Positions 7,803 to 14,956 of a stretch of 64,000 nt of DNA are shown one piece after another. This DNA is from Rhizobium rhizogenes (lineage in GTDB: Bacteria > Pseudomonadota > Alphaproteobacteria > Rhizobiales > Rhizobiaceae). Every line of letters starts with the position of its first letter. The first letter of the stretch is position 1. The position numbers and the translations under genes are program-made. The stretch is taken from assembly GCF_002005205.3 (NCBI RefSeq), contig NZ_CP019701.2:124001-188000 (forward strand), read 5' to 3'. A model generated the notes under the pieces. That model saw only the letters and a program-made list of their open reading frames with translations. It made no database searches and was not told the origin of the DNA.

Positions 7803-8264
7803 TCAGGCTGCCTTCGCAGCCGCATCGACCGGGTGCTGCGAGCGGAAACCGACAGCGATGCGGTTCCAGGTGTTGATCGCGCCGATGGCGACCGTGATCT
7901 TGACGATATCCTCATCGGAGAAATGCGCCTTCAGCGTCTCGAAGGCGTCATCCGGAGCGCCGGTTTCGGCAATCCTGGTCACCGCATCCACCCAGCCGAG
8001 CAGCGCCCGCTCCTGTTCGGTATAAACGGTGGATTCCCGCCAGACGCTCATCAGGTTGATCCATTGTTCGGGAAGACCGTCGTGACGGCTTTCCTTCACA
8101 TGCATGTCCACGCAATAGGCGCAGCCGTTGATGATCGAGGCGCGCAGCTTGATGAGGTGCGTGAAGCGGCGCTCAAGGCCGCTGCCCTGAACGTAGTTTT
8201 CCAGCGCCATCACGGCCTTGAAGGCTTCGGGGGATGCTTTGGCATAGTTGATACGGGTTTTCAT
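7803..8264 (-). CDS. Carboxymuconolactone decarboxylase/AhpD-like protein
   Basis: A 153-residue protein with the AhpD core motif NGCAYCVDMH (Cys48, Cys51, His55), the redox-active CxxC plus histidine of alkylhydroperoxidase-like members. The later segment AIGAINTWNRIAVGF is also typical. Family knowledge: such proteins reduce peroxides or detoxify via the CxxC. The ATG at 8264 has GGAGAG upstream. The gene lies 97 bases downstream of an Rrf2-type regulator on the same strand, so it is the likely target or co-transcribed partner of that regulator, giving a redox-responsive pair (inference). Confidence 0.85.
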   Translation of the reverse strand: MKTRINYAKASPEAFKAVMALENYVQGSGLERRFTHLIKLRASIINGCAYCVDMHVKESRHDGLPEQWINLMSVWRESTVYTEQERALLGWVDAVTRIAETGAPDDAFETLKAHFSDEDIVKITVAIGAINTWNRIAVGFRSQHPVDAAAKAA

Positions 8265-8361
8265 CGGTCTCTCCATTGGTTGGGTCTGTTTGAAGGCATG
8301 CATCGTCGGCACGGAAAGCTGTCGGGCTCACCGGTATTGGATTGGTTCAGCTGTGGCGGTC

Positions 8362-8865
8362 TCAGCGCGCCGTCGTCTTGCGCTCGTTCAACTCCAGAAA
8401 GGCGCAGCCGCGCGCGGCAATCCCGCCATCGTCATTGGCGGCGAGATCACCCAGAATGTCGGCGATGGTGGTTTTGGCAAGTTCGGCGCGATAGGCCTTC
8501 TCCGCCTTCAGCATCGCGGCGTTGATGCCGCAGGGCTTGGTGAAATAACGCCCCGGCAAGGGGTTCGGCCCCCGCTGGCGGATTTCCGCGCAGCGAAAAG
8601 CCGGCTGCGGCCCTTCGACGGCCAGCACGATATCGAGCAACGTGATCCTGTCGGTCGCACGGGCCAGACGATAACCGCCCTTCGGTCCCGGAACGGTGGC
8701 GACTATTCCCGCCCCGGAAAGCGATTGCAGGTGCTTCAGCAGATAGCTCGTGGAAACGCCGTGAAATTCCGCGATCGCCGCTGCGGATAGTACGCCGCCT
8801 TCGGAAAGTCCCGCCAGCATGCCCACGCTGTGAATGGCCTGTTCCACGCCGTCCCCGAGTTTCAT
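8362..8865 (-). CDS. Rrf2 family transcriptional regulator
   Basis: A 167-residue protein with the Rrf2 winged helix: MKLGDGVEQAIHSVGMLA, then STSYLLKHLQSLSGAGIV and GPKGGYRLAR (the wing). Rrf2 proteins such as IscR and NsrR bind Fe-S clusters through three closely spaced cysteines. Here I see one Cys in FRCAEI, one in TKPCGIN and one near the C-terminus (RGCAFLE), which is not the classical spacing, so cluster binding is uncertain. The ATG at 8865 follows AGGAAAG. A perfect 10-bp inverted repeat lies 29-53 bases upstream and is the likely autoregulatory operator. Confidence 0.88.
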   Translation of the reverse strand: MKLGDGVEQAIHSVGMLAGLSEGGVLSAAAIAEFHGVSTSYLLKHLQSLSGAGIVATVPGPKGGYRLARATDRITLLDIVLAVEGPQPAFRCAEIRQRGPNPLPGRYFTKPCGINAAMLKAEKAYRAELAKTTIADILGDLAANDDGGIAARGCAFLELNERKTTAR

Positions 8866-8893
8866 CGGTCTTTCCTGTGTTCGTTGCCTCAGT

Positions 8894-8918
8894 ATCATGG
8901 ATATTATTTATCCATGAT
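8894..8918. promoter_or_regulatory. Palindromic operator, probable Rrf2 binding site
   Basis: ATCATGGATA (8894-8903) and its exact complement TATCCATGAT (8909-8918) are separated by TTATT. The 25-bp site sits between the Rrf2 regulator (minus strand) and the DEXH helicase (plus strand). Size and GATA...TATC-like symmetry fit Rrf2-family operators. It could repress both divergent genes. Confidence 0.7.
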
Positions 8919-8940
8919 TATGGTTTCCTGTCAAGCGACC

Positions 8941-11505
8941 ATGTTGCGCTCTTCTTTTTCGCAGGTTTTTCACTACCTTGATGGGGTGAAACACGCCGAG
9001 TCCCCCATTTCCGGCACGCATGTCGGTTCCTTGCCCCTTCCATTCCAGAAATGGTTTGTCGAAAAAGGGTGGTCTCCGCGCGCCCATCAATTGGAGCTGA
9101 TGGCGCGGGCGCACGGCGGTGAAAACATGCTGCTGATCGCGCCGACGGGCGCGGGCAAGACGCTGGGCGGCTTCATGGCTTCGCTCACCGATCTGGCGGA
9201 GCGCGGCAAGGCGCCGCCGGGCTCCGGCTTCGTCGGCGTGCACACGCTTTATATCTCGCCGCTGAAGGCGCTGGCGGTGGATATCGAGCGCAACCTGACG
9301 AAGCCCGTCTCTGAAATGGGCCTGCCGATCTCCATCGAAACCCGCACCGGCGATACGCCGCAGAGCAAACGCCAGCGCCAGAAGATCAACCCGCCCGATA
9401 TTCTCCTGACGACACCGGAACAGGTCTCGCTGCTGCTTGCCAATAAAGAGGCCGAACGGTTTTTCCGAGACCTCAAATATGTGGTGCTGGATGAGCTGCA
9501 TTCGCTTGTCACCTCCAAGCGCGGCCACCTGCTGTCGCTGGCACTCGCGAGGGTGCGCCGGCATGCGCCCGATGTGCGCTTCATCGGCCTTTCCGCCACC
9601 GTGGCGGAGCCGATGGATTTGCGCCGTTATCTCGCGCCGCAGGGGCAGGGGGAGCCGCCCGCCGGCCTGATCACCGTCGAAGGTGGGGCAAAGCCGGATA
9701 TTTCCATCCTGCATACGCAAGAGCGCATCCCATGGTCCGGCCATTCGGCGCGTTACGCCATGAAGGATTTGTATGCTGCGCTGAAGGATCACCAGACGAC
9801 GCTGATCTTCGTCAACACCCGCTCGCAGGCGGAGCTGATCTTCCAGGAACTCTGGACCATCAATGACGACAATCTGCCGATTGCGCTGCATCACGGTTCG
9901 CTGGATGCCGGCCAGCGCCGCAGGGTGGAAGCGGCCATGTCGGAGAACAGATTGCGCGCCGTCGTCGCCACCTCGACGCTCGATCTCGGCATAGACTGGG
10001 GCGATGTCGACCTCGTCGTGCATGTTGGCGCGCCGAAGGGTGCAAGCCGCCTTGCCCAGCGTATCGGCCGCGCCAATCACCGCATGGACGAGCCGTCAAA
10101 AGCGATCCTCGTTCCCGCCAACCGTTTCGAGGTGATGGAGTGCCGGGCGGCGCTCGATGCCAATTACATTGGTGCGCAGGACACGCCCCCCATTGCCGAA
10201 GGAGCGCTCGATGTTCTCGCCCAGCATGTGCTCGGCATGGCCTGCGCCGAACCTTTCGATGCCGAAGATCTCTATCGTGAAGTAACGAGCGCTTCGCCCT
10301 ATGCCGACCTGCCGCGCCTCACCTTCGACCGGGTGGTGGATTTCACCGCGACAGGCGGTTATGCGCTGCGCACCTATGAACGTTACGCCCGCATCCGCCA
10401 GATGAAGGACGGTCGCTGGCGCGTCTCCAATCCGGCGGTCGCACAGCAATATCGCCTGAACCTCGGCACTATCGTCGAGGCCGCCGAACTCAATGTCCGC
10501 ATGGTCAAGCGTAATGCCAAAGGCACGGTCGGCCGTGGCGGCATGTCGCTCGGCAAGGTCGAGGAATATTTCCTCGAGCAGCTGGTGCAGGGCGATACGT
10601 TCCTGTTTGCCGGCAAGGTGCTGCGCTTCGAAGGTATCCGCGAGAATGAATGCCTGGTGTCGCAGGCCTTCTCCATGGACCCGAAGATACCCTCCTATGC
10701 CGGCGGCAAGTTCCCGCTCTCCACCTACCTCGCGGATCAGGTGCGCTCCATGCTTGCCGATCCTACCCGCTGGCAGGCGCTTCCGGATCAGGTGCGTGAC
10801 TGGCTGGCGATCCAGAAGGAAAAATCGATCATCCCCAAGCGTGAGGAACTGCTGGTCGAGACGTTCCCCTTCCGCAAGCGCTTCTTCATGGTCATGTATC
10901 CCTTCGAGGGACGGCTGGCGCACCAGACGCTGGGCATGCTTCTGACGCGGCGGCTGGAACGGGCCGGCGCAAAACCCATGGGTTTCGTCGCCACCGATTA
11001 TTCGCTCGCCATCTGGGCCATGGAAGACATCGGCCTGCGGCTGAAATCCCGCCGCCTGTCGCTGGCAAATCTTCTCGATGAGGATATGCTGGGCGATGAT
11101 CTGGAGGCATGGCTGGACGAATCCTTCATGCTGAAGCGCACTTTCCGCAACTGCGCCGTCATTTCCGGCCTCATCGAGCGCCGTCATCCGGGCAAGGAAA
11201 AGACCGGCCGGCAGGTCACGGTCTCCGCCGATCTTATTTATGACGTTCTTCGCAGCCATGAGCCGGATCATATACTGCTGGAAGCGACGCGGCGCGATGC
11301 GGCGGCGGGACTTTTGGACATTGGCCGTCTTGGCGATATGCTGAAGCGAATCAAGGGCCACACCACCCACCGCGCGCTGGAACATGTCTCGCCGCTTGCC
11401 GTTCCGGTCATGCTGGAAATCGGCCGCGAGACGGTTGCGGGCGAGGCGATGGACGATGTGCTTGCCGAGGCCGCCGACGAGCTGATCGCGGAAGCCATGT
11501 CCTGA
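8941..11505 (+). CDS. Ligase-associated DEXH-box helicase (Lhr core type)
   Basis: A superfamily 2 helicase of 854 residues from the chosen start. Motifs: P-loop APTGAGKT (about 67-74), Walker B DELH, SAT motif GLSATVAE, and the second RecA domain HHGSLDAGQRR, STLDLGIDWGDVDLVVHVG and QRIGRANHR. A long C-terminal region follows, as in Lhr-core proteins, which translocate 3' to 5' on ssDNA and are linked to DNA damage responses. The phosphoesterase usually paired with it follows 34 bases downstream, but the ligase and exonuclease of the classical cassette are absent here. The start is uncertain: ATG 8941 is weakly preceded, ATG 8926 and GTG 8986 are in frame. Confidence 0.9.
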   Translation: MLRSSFSQVFHYLDGVKHAESPISGTHVGSLPLPFQKWFVEKGWSPRAHQLELMARAHGGENMLLIAPTGAGKTLGGFMASLTDLAERGKAPPGSGFVGVHTLYISPLKALAVDIERNLTKPVSEMGLPISIETRTGDTPQSKRQRQKINPPDILLTTPEQVSLLLANKEAERFFRDLKYVVLDELHSLVTSKRGHLLSLALARVRRHAPDVRFIGLSATVAEPMDLRRYLAPQGQGEPPAGLITVEGGAKPDISILHTQERIPWSGHSARYAMKDLYAALKDHQTTLIFVNTRSQAELIFQELWTINDDNLPIALHHGSLDAGQRRRVEAAMSENRLRAVVATSTLDLGIDWGDVDLVVHVGAPKGASRLAQRIGRANHRMDEPSKAILVPANRFEVMECRAALDANYIGAQDTPPIAEGALDVLAQHVLGMACAEPFDAEDLYREVTSASPYADLPRLTFDRVVDFTATGGYALRTYERYARIRQMKDGRWRVSNPAVAQQYRLNLGTIVEAAELNVRMVKRNAKGTVGRGGMSLGKVEEYFLEQLVQGDTFLFAGKVLRFEGIRENECLVSQAFSMDPKIPSYAGGKFPLSTYLADQVRSMLADPTRWQALPDQVRDWLAIQKEKSIIPKREELLVETFPFRKRFFMVMYPFEGRLAHQTLGMLLTRRLERAGAKPMGFVATDYSLAIWAMEDIGLRLKSRRLSLANLLDEDMLGDDLEAWLDESFMLKRTFRNCAVISGLIERRHPGKEKTGRQVTVSADLIYDVLRSHEPDHILLEATRRDAAAGLLDIGRLGDMLKRIKGHTTHRALEHVSPLAVPVMLEIGRETVAGEAMDDVLAEAADELIAEAMS

Positions 11506-11539
11506 AGCATCTGGGCCGAATGAAGGAACAAGGGTAAAA

Positions 11540-12268
11540 GTGCTAAGCCGGCTGACATTGAGCGAGCGATTTTCGAATGGCTTCGAATGCCTTGGCAGCG
11601 AAACCGCCATCCATGGCGTTGCCGCCTGGTGCGATCCGCTCGGCGGGCTTTACCTGCCGGACCTGTCGCTGCTCGTCGTCTCCGACCTGCATCTTGAAAA
11701 GGGCGCCGCCTTCGCCCGGCGCGGGCGCATGCTGCCGCCCTACGACACCATCGCCACCCTCAAAATCCTCTCTTCGCTCATCAGCCGCTACGATCCGAAG
11801 GTCGTGGTCAGCCTCGGCGACAATTTCCACGACCGCATCGGGTCAGAGCATCTGCCGCCCATGTTGCGCGAACTCATCCGTGAAATGGCCCGTGGCCGCG
11901 AATGGATATGGATCAACGGCAATCACGATCCGGATGGCACGGTTGATCTGCCGGGTGCTTCGATGGATGAGATGTTTTACGGCAATCTCGTCTTCCGCCA
12001 CGAGCCAAGGCCGGGAGACGCCGCCGGGGAAATTGCCGGGCACCTGCATCCCTCCGCGACGGTTCGCCGCCGTGAAAAGACGGTGCGGCGGCCCTGTTTC
12101 GCCACGGATGGCTCACGTCTGTTGATGCCGGCATTCGGGGTCATGAGCGGCGGGCTGGATTTACGCCATAAGGCCATGCGCGGCCTGTTCGATCACGCGG
12201 CGCTCGTCGCGCATCTGATGGGTCGGGACCGCATCTATCCGGTGCGGTTTTCCAGTCTGCTCGGCTGA
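11540..12268 (+). CDS. pdeM: Ligase-associated metallophosphoesterase
   Basis: A 242-residue calcineurin-like phosphoesterase. All metal-ligand motifs are present: DLHLEKG (Asp49, His51), GDNFHD (93-98), GNHD (127-130) and GHLHP (167-171). Family knowledge: this is the DNA ligase-associated phosphoesterase group, found with Lhr-core helicases. Characterised members show Mn-dependent phosphodiesterase activity on model substrates, with the natural substrate unclear. The start is GTG at 11540 after AAGGAACAAGGG. The 34-base gap to the helicase gene supports a two-gene operon. Its end faces the universal stress gene across a short region with a degenerate palindromic repeat. Confidence 0.88.
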   Translation: MLSRLTLSERFSNGFECLGSETAIHGVAAWCDPLGGLYLPDLSLLVVSDLHLEKGAAFARRGRMLPPYDTIATLKILSSLISRYDPKVVVSLGDNFHDRIGSEHLPPMLRELIREMARGREWIWINGNHDPDGTVDLPGASMDEMFYGNLVFRHEPRPGDAAGEIAGHLHPSATVRRREKTVRRPCFATDGSRLLMPAFGVMSGGLDLRHKAMRGLFDHAALVAHLMGRDRIYPVRFSSLLG

Positions 12269-12293
12269 GCGTATCATCGCCGTTATCTCTTTG

Positions 12294-12345
12294 TTTTACG
12301 CATTGTCCGGACGTAAAACCGCTGCGCACTTTTGACGGAAATGCT
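12294..12345. repeat. Degenerate intergenic palindromic repeat
   Basis: Between the convergent pdeM and usp genes, TTTTACG (12294-12300) pairs with CGTAAAA (12312-12318). It is followed by ACCGCTGCGCACTTTTG and ATGCTCTA. This arrangement resembles a dispersed element I recall from Rhizobiales intergenic regions. The identification is from memory. It may also act as a weak terminator for either gene. Confidence 0.4.
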
Positions 12346-12783
12346 CTATTGCCGGTAGACCAGAACCGGTATCTTCGAATTCTTCAGCACCTTGGCCGTG
12401 ACGCTACCGAGCAGCATTTCGATGAAGCTCCTGCGCCGGTGCGAGGCCATGGCGATGAGGTCGCAGCCGGTCTTGTCGGCGATTTCGATGATCGCCTCGT
12501 CCGGCCGCCCCGCACGCGCCAGCAGCGCCTCACAATCGAGCCCCATGGCCGCGGCATGGGCTTGCGTATCGCGCAGCAGATGCTCCGCTTCCTCACAACG
12601 GTGGAATTCTTCTTCGGCAATGGCGGCAATGTCCTCGACGTCGCTCGCAATCACGTGGAAGGGTTCCGATACCGTCACGACAGTCACCTTTGCGCCTGCC
12701 TCCCTGGCGAGAGCGAACCCTTGGTCGATTGCGATCTGCGCCAGCGGCGAGCCATCGGTGGGAATGAGAATGTGCTTGAACAT
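12346..12783 (-). CDS. Universal stress protein (UspA family)
   Basis: A 145-residue single-domain Usp protein: N-terminal FKHILIPTDGSPLAQIAI and C-terminal GCDLIAMASHRRR, LLGSVTAKVLKNSKIPVLVY. The ATP-binding loop of Usp proteins is usually G-x2-G-x9-G-(S/T). Here the GS is kept (LLGS) but the earlier glycines are replaced by ASHRR, so nucleotide binding may be reduced, as in UspA itself. The ATG at 12783 follows AGGAGA, a strong ribosome site. The gene is monocistronic by position, convergent with pdeM. Its trigger is unknown. Confidence 0.9.
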   Translation of the reverse strand: MFKHILIPTDGSPLAQIAIDQGFALAREAGAKVTVVTVSEPFHVIASDVEDIAAIAEEEFHRCEEAEHLLRDTQAHAAAMGLDCEALLARAGRPDEAIIEIADKTGCDLIAMASHRRRSFIEMLLGSVTAKVLKNSKIPVLVYRQ

Positions 12784-12942
12784 GACATTTCTCCTTTTCA
12801 TCCCGGTCACAACCGCACTTACCGCCATGATCTGCGTGCGTGGTTGTAACGCCTTGAATTTTACCGCAAACCGTTAAAGGAAGCGAATGCTATCTTTATC
12901 CCCCGGCTGCGGCCGGCGATCTCTTTTTAGGGATGAAAAAAG

Positions 12943-13770
12943 TCAGTCCTTGCGGAAGATGATGCTGGCGCCCCAGCCGGTCACGACGGCCAGCAGAACG
13001 CAGAGCGCGCCGTAAGCAAGCGGCGTCTGGTGCGCCGCATCGGTGATCGCCTGCTCCATGCCGGTCTTGACGACGCGCAGTTTCAGCTCGCGCTGGGCGA
13101 TGAATTTGCCGCTCTTGAAGAGATAGGCGCGCGCCGTATGCACGCCATTCGGCACGTTGGCGGGCAGGCGAAGCGTCGCCCAGAACAGGCCGGTGCGCTC
13201 AAGTCTCACCCCGGTCGTGTCATTGCGATAGATGCCGCTTGAAAGCTTCAGGCGCCGATAGGCCTCCTGAAAATCGAAGACATTGTCGGGCACGCCGGAA
13301 AACACCGCGCTTTTGAGCGACAGATGATCGACGCCGAGCCCCATGGCCCGCAAGGTCCCGGCAGAAGCGATATCGGTAATGTCACGCGTGCTGGCCATGG
13401 AATAGGATTCCGGCAGCGGCGTGAAGGTGATCGCACTGGTATTGATCCAGATGCCAGCAACACGCTCCTTCTTGCGCACGGTCATATAGTCGGTCGGACC
13501 TTCCAGCGTGACGACAATATCATACTGGCCGATTGCCAGAAGCAGCTGGTCGGTATTGTTGAGCGCGCCGAAAAGGGTGAAATCCGCCCCGCGAAAATCC
13601 GACGCGATGGGAATTTCCGTCGTCGATGCGCCGATTTCGATATTTTCCTGCAATGGCCGCTGTTGCGGGCCGGGCGGCAGGGCAAGCGGTGGTGTCTGCG
13701 CCCAGGCGGCTCCGCCAAGCGCAAGGCAGGGTAACAGGAAAAGCGCCACAAGCAGCAGACGGAAGGTCAA
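12943..13770 (-). CDS. TIGR02186-like exported membrane-anchored protein
   Basis: A 275-residue protein with a signal peptide (FRLLLVALFLLPCLALGGAAWA) and a single C-terminal transmembrane segment (AYGALCVLLAVVTGWGASIIF) ending in a short positively charged tail. The middle domain is probably periplasmic. It resembles the alphaproteobacterial family TIGR02186, which I know only as a conserved neighbour of TauE/SafE permeases. Its ATG overlaps the stop of that permease gene by 4 bases (ATGA), so the two are translationally coupled. It may be an accessory subunit of the exporter, which is inference from the fixed pairing. Confidence 0.75.
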   Translation of the reverse strand: MTFRLLLVALFLLPCLALGGAAWAQTPPLALPPGPQQRPLQENIEIGASTTEIPIASDFRGADFTLFGALNNTDQLLLAIGQYDIVVTLEGPTDYMTVRKKERVAGIWINTSAITFTPLPESYSMASTRDITDIASAGTLRAMGLGVDHLSLKSAVFSGVPDNVFDFQEAYRRLKLSSGIYRNDTTGVRLERTGLFWATLRLPANVPNGVHTARAYLFKSGKFIAQRELKLRVVKTGMEQAITDAAHQTPLAYGALCVLLAVVTGWGASIIFRKD

Positions 13771-14693
13771 TAGCCCAGCCCCCCCACGGCGACCGAAAAC
13801 AGGTCTTCGGGCCGCACCACCAGCGATACGGCAAGGCGGAGGGCGACGGCGAGGACGAGAAGCGCCAAAAGCGCGCGCAGCTGTTCACCGCGTAGTTTTT
13901 GCCCCACACGCACGCCATATTGCGCGCCGATGACGCCCGCCACCATCAGGATGAAGGCCAGCACCACATCGACGGAATAGTTGGTCGCCGCCTGCACGAT
14001 GGTCGTATAGGCGGTCACGAAAATGATCTGGAACAGCGAAGTGCCCACGACCACATTGGTCGGGATGCGCAGCAGATAGATCATCGCCGGCACCATGATG
14101 AAACCGCCGCCGACACCCATGATCGAGGTGAGGATGCCGATGCCGAATCCGAGGGTGACGACGGGAATGATGCTGAGATAGATCTTTGATTTCTTGAACC
14201 GCATTTTCAGCGGCAGGCGGTGCACCCAGTTGTGATGGCCCGGCCGGCGCAGCGTCACCGTTTCGTTGCGGGCCGCGCGGCGGAGGGCCGAAATGCTCTC
14301 CTTCAGCATCAGCCCGCCGACAGTACCGAGCAGGATGACGTAGAGCAGTGAGACGATGAGATCGAGCTGGCCGATACTGCGCAGGAAGGAGAATATCCAT
14401 ACGCCGATCGTCGCCCCGACCAGACCGCCGACCAGCAGCACGCTGCCGAGTTTGATATCCAGCGTGCCACGCCGGAAATGCGTGATCGAGCCGGAGACGG
14501 AGGAGGCAACCACCTGGTTTGCGCCGGTCGCCACGGCCACCACGGGTGGAATATTGTAGAAGATCAGAAGCGGGGTGATCAGAAAGCCGCCGCCCACCCC
14601 GAACATGCCGGACAGAAAACCGACGGCCGCGCCCATGCCGAGAATGATGAAAATATTCACCGACAGTTCTGCGATCGGCAGATAGACAGTCAC
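13767..14693 (-). CDS. TauE/SafE family (TSUP) sulfite/organosulfonate exporter
   Basis: A 308-residue membrane protein with the duplicated TSUP signature: SGMFGVGGGFLITPLLI in the N-terminal half and TSIMGVGGGFIMVPAMIYLL in the C-terminal half. Each is followed by several hydrophobic segments, about eight in total. Family knowledge: TSUP permeases move sulfite, sulfoacetate or similar anions. The start is GTG at 14693 behind GAGG; the open frame continues upstream to 14837 but that stretch is unlike membrane protein sequence. The gene overlaps the downstream TIGR02186-like gene. The cargo is not proven by the sequence. Confidence 0.85.
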   Translation of the reverse strand: MTVYLPIAELSVNIFIILGMGAAVGFLSGMFGVGGGFLITPLLIFYNIPPVVAVATGANQVVASSVSGSITHFRRGTLDIKLGSVLLVGGLVGATIGVWIFSFLRSIGQLDLIVSLLYVILLGTVGGLMLKESISALRRAARNETVTLRRPGHHNWVHRLPLKMRFKKSKIYLSIIPVVTLGFGIGILTSIMGVGGGFIMVPAMIYLLRIPTNVVVGTSLFQIIFVTAYTTIVQAATNYSVDVVLAFILMVAGVIGAQYGVRVGQKLRGEQLRALLALLVLAVALRLAVSLVVRPEDLFSVAVGGLGY

Positions 14694-14782
14694 GGCTCGG
14701 ACCTCGGGCAAATGGTTCCGGGCGGCAGGGCTTGTCCGGGTGAGGGGGCCGCGCCGCGATTTACACTTTCTGTCTGAAAAGA

Positions 14783-14796
14783 CCGGGCATGCCCGG
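14783..14796. promoter_or_regulatory. 14-bp perfect palindrome upstream of the TSUP exporter
   Basis: CCGGGCATGCCCGG is fully self-complementary and lies about 90 bases upstream of the exporter start on the minus strand. It could be a regulator site or a piece of a dispersed repeat. Confidence 0.3.
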
Positions 14797-14837
14797 CCTT
14801 CATCCGTCATGCCCGCGAGGGCCTGACCTGTCAACAT

Positions 14838-14856
14838 TCAACGGTAAATACGTTGA
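14838..14856. promoter_or_regulatory. TCAACG-N7-CGTTGA inverted repeat (candidate operator)
   Basis: TCAACG (14838-14843) and CGTTGA (14851-14856) flank GTAAATA. The 19-bp dyad sits in the AT-rich stretch between podJ and the exporter gene, where the exporter promoter should be. No known regulator consensus is recognised. Confidence 0.3.
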
Positions 14857-14918
14857 TAATTTGGAAAGATAGCGGTCGTGCGTGGGCAGGCCGCCACATT
14901 CCTGCACCGGGTCGCATG

Positions 14919-14940
14919 GAAGCGGCCGAAAGGCCGCTTC
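14919..14940 (-). terminator. GNRA-loop hairpin downstream of podJ
   Basis: A perfect 9-bp stem GAAGCGGCC/GGCCGCTTC with a 4-base loop lies 16 bases past the podJ stop. There is no T tract on the minus strand, so it is a candidate terminator or a 3'-end stabilising hairpin. Confidence 0.5.
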
Positions 14941-14956
14941 GTATGTGAAGCAGAGG

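Noticed and set aside
10096..11610. 504-codon minus-strand ORF opposite the DEXH helicase
   Set aside because: Low-complexity, Arg/His-rich translation without motifs; the plus strand carries clear helicase motifs through the same bases.
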